Part shown: positions 11,486-20,661 of the stretch, piece after piece
Numbering within the stretch: position 1 is the first letter of the stretch
Layout of the letters: each line of letters opens with the position of its first letter
NCBI GenBank assembly: GCA_030849465.1
Contig: JARVLF010000018.1
Location: 124,001 to 188,000, forward strand
Length of the DNA stretch: 64,000 bases
Direction of reading: 5' to 3'
From: Moesziomyces globuligerus
Lineage: Eukaryota > Basidiomycota > Ustilaginomycetes > Ustilaginales > Ustilaginaceae
Program-made: the position numbers and the translations under genes
The notes under the pieces: generated by a model
Database searches by the model: none
Told to the model about the DNA's origin: nothing
The model's input: the letters and a program-made list of their open reading frames with translations, nothing else

Positions 11486-14400
11486 ATGAAGTTCGGCAAG
11501 TACATCCTCAGCCAGCAGATCTCCGGCTGGGGTGCCTACTACCTCGACTACAAGTTCCTCAAAAAGATCATCAACTCGCTCGAAAAGGGTCGCCTCGCCG
11601 ATGCCGCCCTCTTCGCCACCGGCGTCCGGCCCGAGGATGCCGCCGCTGCCAACGCCAACCCTGCCGCCGTCTCGCCGCCCCAGCCCCAGATCCTCGCCCA
11701 ACTCCAGGGCTCCGACGAACTTCAGATCCACAAGGCCGCCTTCTTCTTCAAGCTAGAGCGCGAGCTCGAAAAGATCAACAATTTCTACCTCCAGAAGGAA
11801 GCAGAGCTCAAGTCGCGCCTCCAGACCCTCATCGACAAGAAGCGCATCATCTTCGAATCGCGCAACTCGTCCAAGCTCTCCACCGACTCGCCCGCCTACA
11901 TCGCTCTCTACGAGGGCTTCCGCTACTTCGAGAAGGACCTCTCCAAGCTCCAGCAGTTCATCGAGATCAACGCTACCGGATTCCGCAAGATCCTCAAAAA
12001 GTGGGACAAGCGCTCCAAGTCCCAAACAAAGGAGCTCTACCTCGCCCGCCAGGTCGAGGTACAGCCCTGCTTCAACCTCAAGTTCATCGCAGAGCTCAGC
12101 GACATTGCCGCAGCCAACCTCCTCGAGCTCGAGAATCTCTCGCATGGCCGCTCCCTCAACGAGACCATCACCACCAACGGCGCCAGCCTCTCCGCCGATC
12201 ACCGCCTCGACTTTGCCGCCGCCCAGAGCCAGGAATTCGATGCGCTCGCAGACCTCGAGGCCAACCTCGCAGAGGCTATCAAGGCCGGCCGCGTCGCGCC
12301 CGCCACCGAAATGATCCGCATCGCGGCGCAGAACGAGGACCCCACCAGCGTCTCGCGCATCGTCTGGCGTGCGCTCCTCGAAGCACCCGCCGACGCCGTC
12401 ACCGCAGCCCTCCAGCACAACCTCGCAGACTACAAGTTCGTCGACGACATCAGCTCCCGCACCTGCCTCCACGAGGCCTCCATGGCCGGCCAGCTCGTGC
12501 TCGTGCAGTCGTGCATCCAGAACGGCGTCGACGTCGCCCAGCAGGACATCTACGGCCGCACCGCTCTCTCGTACGCAGCCATGGCCGGCCACACGGATGT
12601 CTGCACCTACCTTCTCTCTCTCCCCTCCATCTCGGCCGCCACCTACGATCTCGACGGCTTCTCGCCGCTCATCCTCGCCGTCATGAACGGCCGCACCGAT
12701 GCCGTGCGCATCCTCCTCGATCACGGCGCCAGCGTCGAGCCGCGCGATGCGACCGATCTCATCCCGCTCTGCCTCGCCAGCTCCGGCGGCCACGCCGCCA
12801 TCGTCCAGCTCTTGCTCCAAAAGGGCGCACAGATCGTCTCCAACGCCGAGGGCCTCTTCCCACAGGCGCTGGCGGCGCGTGCCGGCCACGCAGAGTGCCT
12901 CCGCCTGCTCGTCGAGTCCGGCGGCGATCCCAACGCGCCCGAAAAGGGCACGCAGTGGACCCCCACCTTCTTCGCCGCAGAGAGCGGCCACGTCGACTGC
13001 CTCCAGGTGCTGCTCGCCGCCGGCTGCAACGTCAACATGGTCGACGAGAAGGATCGCACCGCCGCATTCTACGCCGCGTGGAACGGCAAGATCGCCTGCC
13101 TGCTGTTGTTGCTCCAAGCAGCGGCAGCGCAGCAGAACAACCCGGGCGAGAACGGTGCGGGTCGCAAGCCGTCGAAAGCCTCGGCTGCGGCCGCAGCCAC
13201 GTCGAGTACGGGAGGAGGCGCTGCCAATGGCGACGACGACGCCGACCTCGAGATGGACGGCATCCCGGACCTGTCTCTGCCGCCGCCCATCATCCCGTTC
13301 CGGACGTACGGCCACAACTACCTGGACAAGCGCGCGCTGGTGTCCGTGTCGCTGACCAACAACTCGGTCAAGCTGTACAAGCACCAGGACCCGAACCGGC
13401 CCGAGCAGTTTTCGACGTCGTCGCTCAAGCTGGTCATGACGTCGCGGCCGGACGCGTCGCTGACGACGGCGATCCCGCACAACGTGGTGCTGCCGCTGGC
13501 CGACGAGCGCGAGGTGTTCTCGTTCCAGGTGAGCCGGCTCGAGAGCTTCTCGATCGAGTGGGAGCTCATGCCTACGTTTGGCTCCAAGGTGATCGGCAAG
13601 GCCGTTGCTTTGCCGAGCTCGTTCGAGGGCATGACCGACCGCAAGCGCTTCGTGCTGCCGCTCCAGGACGTCTACCTCAAGGTGGTCGGCGAGGTCTCGT
13701 TCGAGCTCGACTTTGTCAAGCCGTTTGACAGCGTCCAGCTCGAGATCGGTGGGCGTGTAGAGACGTACTGGAAGAGCATGCTGCCGGGCGCGCAGGTGGC
13801 GTCGAGCGTGGGGCCGACGCGCATGACGCCCAACAGCGGCGTCGGCAGCATCAGCGGTGCGCTGAGCACCGTCTCTTCTGCGGCGGCGACGGTCTCGACG
13901 CCGCGCACCGGCGCCGACAAGGGCGCGGGCGGCGTGCCGAGCGCGAGTGGCACGCCGCTCACAGCTGGATCGGCGGCAAGCGGCGGCGCGGCGGCGGGAG
14001 CGGGGCAGCCGACGCTGGTGACGGGCTCGTCGCTGGCGGGCGAGTATCTGCGTGTGGTGGTGCAGGTGACCAAGGATGCGGTGGCGGTGGTGTGGCCGCA
14101 TGCGTTCATCCCTCTGGGCGGAGTCGAGGTGTACGTGGGGAGTGTACGGGCTTCGGAGCTGCTGGCGGTTGCGGAGCAGACGGGTCACGCGCTGAGCTGG
14201 ACGGCGGCCGAGGCGGCGGCAGCGTCGTGGGGCGAGTGGCAGGCCGCGCTGCAGAGGTCGGTTCTGACGTTGGAGCAGCTGCTTGCGCTGCTGCCCGTGG
14301 GGGTAGGCATCGACCTGGACGTGATGTATGCGTCGACGGCCGAGGTGCGTGCGAACGCGGGCATGCCCAAGATGGAGGTCAACCAGTTTGTCGATACGAT

Positions 14401-14836
14401 CCTGCACACGGTGTACGCGGCGGGAGCGCGCGATCGGGAGCAGAGTCGCAAGATGCTCTTCTCGTCGCGCTCGCCGACGGTGTGTACGGCGCTCAACTGG
14501 AAGCAGCCGAATTACGCCGTCTTCTTTGCGTCGTTCTGCGGCATCGACGGCGGCGCGAGCGAGCAGGGCGAGCTGCGCGCCTCGACGCGGCACGAGACGG
14601 ATGCGCGGCGCGAAAGCATCGCCGAAGCGGTGCGCTTTGCCAAGAGCAACAATCTGCTCGGCATCATGGTCGACGTGGCGCTGCTCAACCACGTGCCGCA
14701 TCTGGTGGAGAGCGTCAAGGCGTCGGGCCTGCTGCTGATCACCATCGGCGCGTTCCGCCGCCGCGGCGACGCAGCAGACGAGCAGCCGGATGTGGACGGC
14801 GAGGTGTGCAACGGCATTGTGGTGTGCAAGAGTTAG
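11486..14836 (+). CDS. PHO81: PHO81-like SPX-ankyrin-GDPD phosphate-signalling protein
   Basis: One exon, 1116 residues, ATG in a strong context (CCACCATGA). The SPX domain fills about residues 1-205 (MKFGKYILSQQISGW, LERELEKINNFYLQKEAEL, FRKILKKWDKRSK, with the lysines expected to bind inositol pyrophosphates). About seven ankyrin repeats follow at 320-555. A C-terminal GDPD-like region (about 860-1110) keeps GIDLDVMY but not the catalytic HRG and acidic set. Known: Pho81 of yeast and NUC-2 of Neurospora inhibit the Pho80-Pho85 kinase under phosphate starvation. Inferred: this is the smut counterpart, with a non-catalytic GDPD domain. Confidence 0.92.
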   Translation: MKFGKYILSQQISGWGAYYLDYKFLKKIINSLEKGRLADAALFATGVRPEDAAAANANPAAVSPPQPQILAQLQGSDELQIHKAAFFFKLERELEKINNFYLQKEAELKSRLQTLIDKKRIIFESRNSSKLSTDSPAYIALYEGFRYFEKDLSKLQQFIEINATGFRKILKKWDKRSKSQTKELYLARQVEVQPCFNLKFIAELSDIAAANLLELENLSHGRSLNETITTNGASLSADHRLDFAAAQSQEFDALADLEANLAEAIKAGRVAPATEMIRIAAQNEDPTSVSRIVWRALLEAPADAVTAALQHNLADYKFVDDISSRTCLHEASMAGQLVLVQSCIQNGVDVAQQDIYGRTALSYAAMAGHTDVCTYLLSLPSISAATYDLDGFSPLILAVMNGRTDAVRILLDHGASVEPRDATDLIPLCLASSGGHAAIVQLLLQKGAQIVSNAEGLFPQALAARAGHAECLRLLVESGGDPNAPEKGTQWTPTFFAAESGHVDCLQVLLAAGCNVNMVDEKDRTAAFYAAWNGKIACLLLLLQAAAAQQNNPGENGAGRKPSKASAAAAATSSTGGGAANGDDDADLEMDGIPDLSLPPPIIPFRTYGHNYLDKRALVSVSLTNNSVKLYKHQDPNRPEQFSTSSLKLVMTSRPDASLTTAIPHNVVLPLADEREVFSFQVSRLESFSIEWELMPTFGSKVIGKAVALPSSFEGMTDRKRFVLPLQDVYLKVVGEVSFELDFVKPFDSVQLEIGGRVETYWKSMLPGAQVASSVGPTRMTPNSGVGSISGALSTVSSAAATVSTPRTGADKGAGGVPSASGTPLTAGSAASGGAAAGAGQPTLVTGSSLAGEYLRVVVQVTKDAVAVVWPHAFIPLGGVEVYVGSVRASELLAVAEQTGHALSWTAAEAAAASWGEWQAALQRSVLTLEQLLALLPVGVGIDLDVMYASTAEVRANAGMPKMEVNQFVDTILHTVYAAGARDREQSRKMLFSSRSPTVCTALNWKQPNYAVFFASFCGIDGGASEQGELRASTRHETDARRESIAEAVRFAKSNNLLGIMVDVALLNHVPHLVESVKASGLLLITIGAFRRRGDAADEQPDVDGEVCNGIVVCKS

Positions 14837-15025
14837 TTGGAGCCGCGCGCGCGCGCGCGGAGGTAGGGTCTCGTTCAATCTAATGGCTTTGTTCTTTCTT
14901 TGTGGATGTCTTGAGATTGAGAGCATGCATGCAAAGGTCGAAGCCGGCGAAAGGAAGGTAGGATATAGTACACAGCGAGCCCAGGAGAAGCGAAAGGAAG
15001 GAGTGAGAAGGAAGAGGGAGTGGGT

Positions 15026-15388
15026 TCAGCGTCTTCGCTTTGGCTTTCCGCCGTTCTTGGACTTGTGAGCGTCAAAGAGGCTGTTGCCGCCCTTGTTCTT
15101 GAAGGGTTTGAGGCCTTTGGAGGTGCGGTAAGATTCGCGGCGGGAGTTACGGGGGCCTGATGTGGAGATTTTGGGTTTGTCCTCCGCCTGTTGAGCGTCG
15201 GCGTCGATGTCGTTCATCTGGTCCTGATCGTCGGTCTGGTCTTGGGAGGTGGTGGTTGATTTGGCGGTGAGGCGGGCATTGAGGGCGGCGAGGCGAGCGG
15301 CTTCGGCTACGGCATAGTCGCTCTTGGGGTTGGTACGCTTCTGGTTACGCGCCTTGAGCTTGGAGCTCGAACGCAAAGACTTTGCCAT
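15026..15388 (-). CDS. LLPH / YBL028C-like nucleolar protein (DUF2423)
   Basis: 120 residues. The start MAKSLRSSSKLKARNQKR matches the N-terminal signature of the small basic family of yeast YBL028C and animal LLPH, linked to nucleoli and large-subunit ribosome precursors. The C-terminus is also basic (SKGLKPFKNKGGNSLFDAHK, then GKPKRRR). The middle is acidic and variable. The reading frame is open upstream of 15388, but homology begins exactly at this ATG. It is convergent with PHO81, 189 bases apart. Confidence 0.85.
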   Translation of the reverse strand: MAKSLRSSSKLKARNQKRTNPKSDYAVAEAARLAALNARLTAKSTTTSQDQTDDQDQMNDIDADAQQAEDKPKISTSGPRNSRRESYRTSKGLKPFKNKGGNSLFDAHKSKNGGKPKRRR

Positions 15389-15931
15389 GATGAGATGTTG
15401 GCCAGAGATCGAGACGGCGGATGTGTGGTGGACGATGGTGGATGAGGACGAGCTGGACGAGGACCCTTTGTGCGAGGCTGCGAGGCTGCGAATTTTTCGT
15501 GGCCCCACTCCGTCTCGAGGTGCATGCGAAATTTCCCAACCGGCTCCTGTGCAGGCTCCTGTGCACGTTGCGGCGAATAGCCCGATATGTACGAGGAAAA
15601 TGAAAATCGGTGATTGACAGGCCATCCCAACTGGCAAGGCGCAGCAGACACGGGAAAGGCCAACGCCCGACCTTTTTTTGGCCCGAAATGTGCCCGTTGG
15701 CAAAAGCGCGCAGAGAGGCAAAGCAAGAGGGTCCAACATGAGCCGAAACCCTTTTTCTGTTTGGCCCCCACAAATGCTGAATCGCCCCGCCCCGCTCCGC
15801 CTCGCCTCGCCTCGCCTCGCCTCGCCCAGCGACGCCCCGCCAGGCACAAGCACAAGCACAAGCACAAGCACGGGAACGCCGCTCGAGATTCACATGTCTG
15901 CTCGCCTCTGGTCCCCACCCGCTCACCATCT

Positions 15932-15965
<34 letters not shown>

Positions 15966-16329
15966 CTTCTCGTCCCTTTACCATTCTCGCTTAACGCTCG
16001 TCGCTAGTCCGCTGGGTGGCTTGGGATGCCAAACACCGCTCGCTACCGCTAACCTTACCGCCACCGCTCCTCGCTCTTCTCGCTGTTCCGTGTCATCCAA
16101 ACGAGCCCACTTCCGCCCGAAGCTTGACCACTGGCGCGCACCCATGATCCTCGCCTAGAAGCCACTCAAAGCCACTGTCGCTCACTCTCTCTCTTACGGC
16201 GATCGACGCCACTATCCGCCACTTTTTGCTCTTCCGCATCCCCTCGCGTCGTTTGGGCCATTCATCTGGAGCACACCCACCATCCTCCTCCCACTCCCCA
16301 CCGGCGCGGTCTAGCGCACATCGTCCACG
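15389..16329. promoter_or_regulatory. Divergent intergenic region with simple repeats
   Basis: Lies between the LLPH-like gene and the alpha/beta hydrolase. It holds a CTCGC pentamer run (15799-15826), a CACAAG hexamer run (15843-15871) and a CT run (15938-15965). The second half is pyrimidine-rich and probably a 5' leader of the hydrolase gene. No other gene is seen. Confidence 0.45.
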
Positions 16330-17856
16330 ATGAGGGAGACGAAGCTGCACATCCCCATGACCACCGCTACGGGCGAGACCATCGGCATCGTCGGCATCCT
16401 CGCCCAGATTGCGCTGCCACCCCACAATCCGCAGGAGCACGAACCGCATCCGATGTACACCTCGCGCTCCACCACCTCGGCCATCGAGCCGCTGCACGCC
16501 TCGCACGCGCCCCAACACGCGCGCCCGGACATCTCGAACGACCCTGCCGCCTCGCGCATCATGAACATCGACGACGATCCCGCCACGATGCAGCGGCTGC
16601 GGCACAAGGACCAGGCGTTCAAGCGACGCGGCTATCCGATCTACCCCATCGACAAGCGCGACACGCGCGGCCTCAAGATCGCCATCATCCTCCACGGCGT
16701 GCTGGCGCACAAGGACCAGATCTACCACAAGCAGCTTGCGCGCGCGCTGCCCGTCGATTCGTTCCGCTTCGACTTCCGCGCCAACGGCGAGACGCCGGGC
16801 GTCTGGTCGATGGGCAACCTCGCCGACGATGTCGAGGACCTCGTCGCCGTCGTCGACTACCTCCGCACCAAGCTCGAGTATACGGTCGAGATCGTCATTG
16901 GCCATTCGCGCGGTGGGCTCGACGGCTTTGCGTGGTTTGCAAAGCACTGCCCCGATGCGCTGCCGCCGTCGCTGCGCGTGCCCTTCTTTGTCGGCCTCTC
17001 GGCGCGCTTCAACATGGCCAACATCCACGAGCGCGATCCGGCCTACCTCTCGGCGTTTGCCAAGGACGGTTTCCTGCGCTGGCACGCGCGCATCGCCGGT
17101 CAGGATAAGGAGCTGCACGTGTATCCGGAGCAGGTGGAGCAGTTTGCCGCCTGGCCCACGCGCGAGATCGCGCTCGCCTTTCCGTACAACACCGACGTGC
17201 TGCTCATCCACGGCACCGCGGATAAGTCGGTGCCCGCGAGCGATGTGGCGGCGTACGGCAACATCCTCAGCGGCGTGCACCGACGGCCGGGCAGCTGTGC
17301 GATCAAGCTCATCGACCATGCCGATCATCTCTTCCGCGGCTTCTATCCGCAGGTGGTCGAGGCCATCGTAGAGTGGTTGCGCGAGAGGGCGCAGTTGACA
17401 AAGATGGGCTTGTCCGCAGCCGCCATTCGCGACCGCGAGACGCTCGGATTGGCGAGGTTCGATCCGACCCATCTGGGGCAGGGTAGGCAGGGCCCGCAGA
17501 TGTGGGATAACAACCTCGCTGCCTCGGGTCATGCAGGCGCTGGCGTCGTAGGGCCGTGGTTGGATACCAGGGGTCAGTTGCCATTCGTGCATAAGGCCGA
17601 TAGCCCCTATGCGAGGTACCTTGCCTCGACACCGCCGACACAAACCCAGGATCAATCACAGTCTAGGGTGGAGCCGTATACCGAATCGACACAGACGGCG
17701 TTACGTCCTACTTTGCCCGCTCTGGCTCCACCACAAACACAATCTCCGCCCGCACCAGCGGCGCCAGCGGCGGCAGCGGCGGCAGCGGCGGCAGCGGCGG
17801 CAGCAGCTGCTGCATCGGGGGCAGCGGTGCGGACGCGCGACAAGGCACATCTCTAA
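16330..17856 (+). CDS. Alpha/beta-hydrolase fold protein
   Basis: One exon, 508 residues. The core (about 110-360) has the alpha/beta-hydrolase pattern: ILHGVLAHKDQIYHKQLA near the oxyanion loop, FRFDFRANGETPG, and the nucleophile elbow GHSRGG with Ser193. The later segment VLLIHGTADKSVPASD would carry the acidic residue, and IDHADHLFRGF the catalytic His. Overall it looks like the serine aminopeptidase S33/YMR210-like group; the substrate is unknown. The C-terminus is low-complexity and ends with about 17 alanines broken by single residues. A later ATG at 16561 (MNIDDDPATMQ) is a possible alternative start. No signal peptide is seen. Confidence 0.8.
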   Translation: MRETKLHIPMTTATGETIGIVGILAQIALPPHNPQEHEPHPMYTSRSTTSAIEPLHASHAPQHARPDISNDPAASRIMNIDDDPATMQRLRHKDQAFKRRGYPIYPIDKRDTRGLKIAIILHGVLAHKDQIYHKQLARALPVDSFRFDFRANGETPGVWSMGNLADDVEDLVAVVDYLRTKLEYTVEIVIGHSRGGLDGFAWFAKHCPDALPPSLRVPFFVGLSARFNMANIHERDPAYLSAFAKDGFLRWHARIAGQDKELHVYPEQVEQFAAWPTREIALAFPYNTDVLLIHGTADKSVPASDVAAYGNILSGVHRRPGSCAIKLIDHADHLFRGFYPQVVEAIVEWLRERAQLTKMGLSAAAIRDRETLGLARFDPTHLGQGRQGPQMWDNNLAASGHAGAGVVGPWLDTRGQLPFVHKADSPYARYLASTPPTQTQDQSQSRVEPYTESTQTALRPTLPALAPPQTQSPPAPAAPAAAAAAAAAAAAAAAASGAAVRTRDKAHL

Positions 17857-18250
17857 ACACCTCGCCGCTTGTTTTGCCTCGGTCTCTATCGCCTGTCTTG
17901 TCGTCTCTGTATTGCATGCCTTCCGTACACTCGGGTCTCGATGTCATTTTTTTTTTCTTTGCAACTTCGCTCGGTTCGTCTCCTTTCCTTTCCCCCCCGC
18001 TTACACGTGCGCTCGTGACACACATGCGCTGGTTCGACACATGCGCTGGGTTTGCGTAGCACCAGACGAGCAAGGTGGGGTCGTTGGATGACGGGCGGGG
18101 TATCAGTCCGAGCGGTGCTAGAGTACACTCGGGTCTCGAGGTGGATTTTGCGACTTTTTTGTTTTCGTCTCGGTTGCTTTTGCCTTTTCACACACATGCT
18201 GGTTTAGCGGTAGCATAGCGGTAGCATCGCGGGAGGTTGAGAGCGAGGTA
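17857..18250. other. Convergent 3' region with an imperfect direct duplication
   Basis: A 394-base gap between two convergent genes. A 17-base unit beginning GTACACTCGGGTC occurs at 17925-17941 and again at 18123-18139. Each copy is followed by T-rich sequence and an ACACATGC..TGG segment, so a block of roughly 100-120 bases seems to have been duplicated and then diverged. Confidence 0.6.
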
Positions 18251-20368
18251 TTAGTCCGAGTCCGAGTCGAGGAGGCAGATGGGTGCGGCGTGCGTGGCGC
18301 GGACGAACTCGACCGACGAATCGTACGTCGCCATCGGCATCGGACTCGTCGCGGCGGTGGTTGGCGTGGGGTTTGGTGGGTTTCGAGGTGGAGAGTGAGG
18401 AGCGGGGAGTTGGAGTACGCGTCTGGCGGATGCAGCTACGACGGTCGAGGGGAGTTTAAGCGTCTTGACGATCCGTTGCGAAGGCTTTGCCTTTACCTGG
18501 ACGAACGACGTCAACGTCGTCTGTCCCACCTCCCTGCCCTCCTTGCCCTCCTTGCCCTTCGTCTTGGTCTTGGACTTGGACTTGGATTTGGACACAGCTT
18601 TGGCCTTGTGCTGAAATGCAGCTAGCGCACTGTGCCCGCTGACGGATAGCTCGAGTAGCGGAGCGGCGATCCACATCCACACGGGTTCACAAACCCCCTC
18701 GTCGCCCTCCTCGCCTAGCCCACCCTGCTCCCCTTCTTCCCCTTGCTCCTGCACCTTGTCCGAGTCAGAGTCCGAGGCGGTGGTGGAGTCCAACGCGACA
18801 ATGCCAGCCTGCGTCTCGCGCACCAGCTCATCCAGACGCACCAGCGTACGATAATCCTCGTACGGCGCCAGCGCCGCATGCCGACGCACCATCTTGACAG
18901 ACACAATCCCAACCCCCCCGACTTCCCGTACCTCGTTGGCAGTCGATGCGTCTTTGCGAGTCGCGTGGTCGTCGCGGCTCTCGTGCTTGCGCGGCGTCGA
19001 GCTGGTCAGGCTGCTGGCAAAGAAGTCGGTGATCCGCGTCGCGTTCGGGCTCTCCCATAACGGCTTCTCCCTCTCCCTGCCCCTACCCGCCTTGACTGCC
19101 GGCTGGGATTGCGAGGTCGAGAGGCCGAGTTGGTGGCGTCGGACCGCCTTGCTCGCGGGACTCTCGACAAGCGCGCCCCACGGGCCCTCGGCGCCCTCGC
19201 CGCGCAGCAGCATCTCCTCTCGCAGTCGCCTCGCCACCCAACCGGGCGCGACGATCGTCTTGAACTTGGCCAACACCGCCTGCGGGCTCCAGCGGAAGTC
19301 GGCCTGGGCGAGCGCAGCGAGCCGTGCGAGATCGGGCGTCGCACTGCCCCAGTCGAGCTCGTGCGCGGTCGTCAGCGGATAGACGTAGTACGCCATGACG
19401 CGCCTTGCCTCCGCCGTCGCCAAAAACCCCTCGAGCGTCGTAGCGAGCTTGGGCCTTCTGGACGGCAGCCGTCCCGAGGCATTGGTGCGAAGCTCCTGCC
19501 GTACCGACTCGAGCCAGGTTGCCAGGAACGCACCAAATGCACTCGAGGCGCGCGACGTCGAGGCTGCGGTCGGAAACGCGGCTCGGAAGGCACGCACGAG
19601 CGGCGTGGCGAAGCCGGCCTGTGCCAATGCCAGCGCGATCTTGACGCCGCACTGCACCAGCCCGCGCGTATCGTAGTCGCCGCCCGACATGAGCGCGATG
19701 AGGATCAGCCCGTCCCGATCCACGTCCATCGCTTTTAGGTCGGCCGAGCGGTAGAGTGTGATCTGGTGATCGCGGTCCGATCCGGCCAGACCCTCCGTCG
19801 CGGCTTGCGCGTCCTGTGTAGGCTCGAGATCTGCGTCGGGATTGCTGCTGGTGCGGGCGAGCGCTTTGGTCCCGGAAAGATTCTTGCCCCAGTTGCGCAC
19901 GACGACGGTGGCGCCAAAGAGGAGCGCGTCCACATCGTCGGTCAGCACCGCGTCGAGCTTGGCCTCCCTGCTGAGCGCAGCGAGCTGTGCCTCGGCCTCG
20001 CCCGGTGCGCGCATCCAGCGGAACCCGAAGGCCTCGATGAGCTGGGCAAACGGCGCCTCGACCGCATGCTGCCGCGCCTGCACCTGCTTGCCGCGCTTCC
20101 ACACCGGACGGTCCGGCCCGTCGAACACGAAGAGCACCAGCACGGGCAGCGCCAGCAGCTTGGCCAGCCGGTAGAACAGCAGTCGCAGCACCGGATTCGA
20201 GCCGCCCGCACTCTGCTGCGCATGGAAGAGCCAGAGCGAAGCATCGATGCCGAGCCGCAGGCCGCGGAGGGCGTTGGCATTGTCGCAGAGCGTACGGAGC
20301 GTGTAGCCGGGAAGCGTAGTCGTGTGCGCCGCGGAGGAGAGCGACGCCCACAGCCCAGGAATCCCCAT
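18251..20368 (-). CDS. YEN1: GEN1/YEN1-type Holliday-junction resolvase (XPG/Rad2 family)
   Basis: One exon, 705 residues. The start MGIPGLWASL is the fixed N-terminus of XPG-family nucleases, whose first Gly must be near the amino end, so 20368 was chosen over the frame's upstream extension. XPG-N (about 1-100) has GIDASLWLF and VFDGPDRPVWKRGKQ; XPG-I (about 115-200) has MRAPGEAEAQLA and AVLTDDVDALLFGA with the metal-binding acidic residues. MSGGDYDTRGL begins the helix-hairpin-helix part. The absence of a PCNA-box-rich tail and the arrangement point to GEN1/Yen1 rather than FEN1 or Rad2. The enzyme resolves four-way DNA junctions. The C-terminus has a Lys/Ser-rich patch (KSKSKSKTKTKGK) that may serve nuclear import. 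Confidence 0.88.
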   Translation of the reverse strand: MGIPGLWASLSSAAHTTTLPGYTLRTLCDNANALRGLRLGIDASLWLFHAQQSAGGSNPVLRLLFYRLAKLLALPVLVLFVFDGPDRPVWKRGKQVQARQHAVEAPFAQLIEAFGFRWMRAPGEAEAQLAALSREAKLDAVLTDDVDALLFGATVVVRNWGKNLSGTKALARTSSNPDADLEPTQDAQAATEGLAGSDRDHQITLYRSADLKAMDVDRDGLILIALMSGGDYDTRGLVQCGVKIALALAQAGFATPLVRAFRAAFPTAASTSRASSAFGAFLATWLESVRQELRTNASGRLPSRRPKLATTLEGFLATAEARRVMAYYVYPLTTAHELDWGSATPDLARLAALAQADFRWSPQAVLAKFKTIVAPGWVARRLREEMLLRGEGAEGPWGALVESPASKAVRRHQLGLSTSQSQPAVKAGRGREREKPLWESPNATRITDFFASSLTSSTPRKHESRDDHATRKDASTANEVREVGGVGIVSVKMVRRHAALAPYEDYRTLVRLDELVRETQAGIVALDSTTASDSDSDKVQEQGEEGEQGGLGEEGDEGVCEPVWMWIAAPLLELSVSGHSALAAFQHKAKAVSKSKSKSKTKTKGKEGKEGREVGQTTLTSFVQVKAKPSQRIVKTLKLPSTVVAASARRVLQLPAPHSPPRNPPNPTPTTAATSPMPMATYDSSVEFVRATHAAPICLLDSDSD

Positions 20369-20661
20369 CACGACATCGTCCCTCAACAAGATGTCCGAGA
20401 GCGTACAGAGATGGTGCGGGTGTGGTCGAGGTAAAGATGCGGGATGCGGGATGCGGAAAGGGTGAGGGTTTGTGCGAGCGCAAGAAAAACATGGCGATAA
20501 ATCGTGACACAAAATCCCAAACATCAGACCCTGAGCTGTCACGCGTCCAAACACCGCGTTCCGGCCCAACCGGCAACGTTCGAGGGTCGCACAGACTCAC
20601 GCCTCACACCATCTTCCTCAACCCACCCCTTGGCTACCTCGTGCGATTGCACCTCACCAGC

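Noticed and set aside
11753..14926. Open frame of over 1000 codons antisense to PHO81
   Set aside because: Same codon-bias effect; no family motif, while the sense strand encodes SPX and ankyrin repeats.
20369..20569. 67-residue extension of the GEN1 protein
   Set aside because: XPG-family nucleases begin at MG-PGLW; extra residues would block the active site arrangement.
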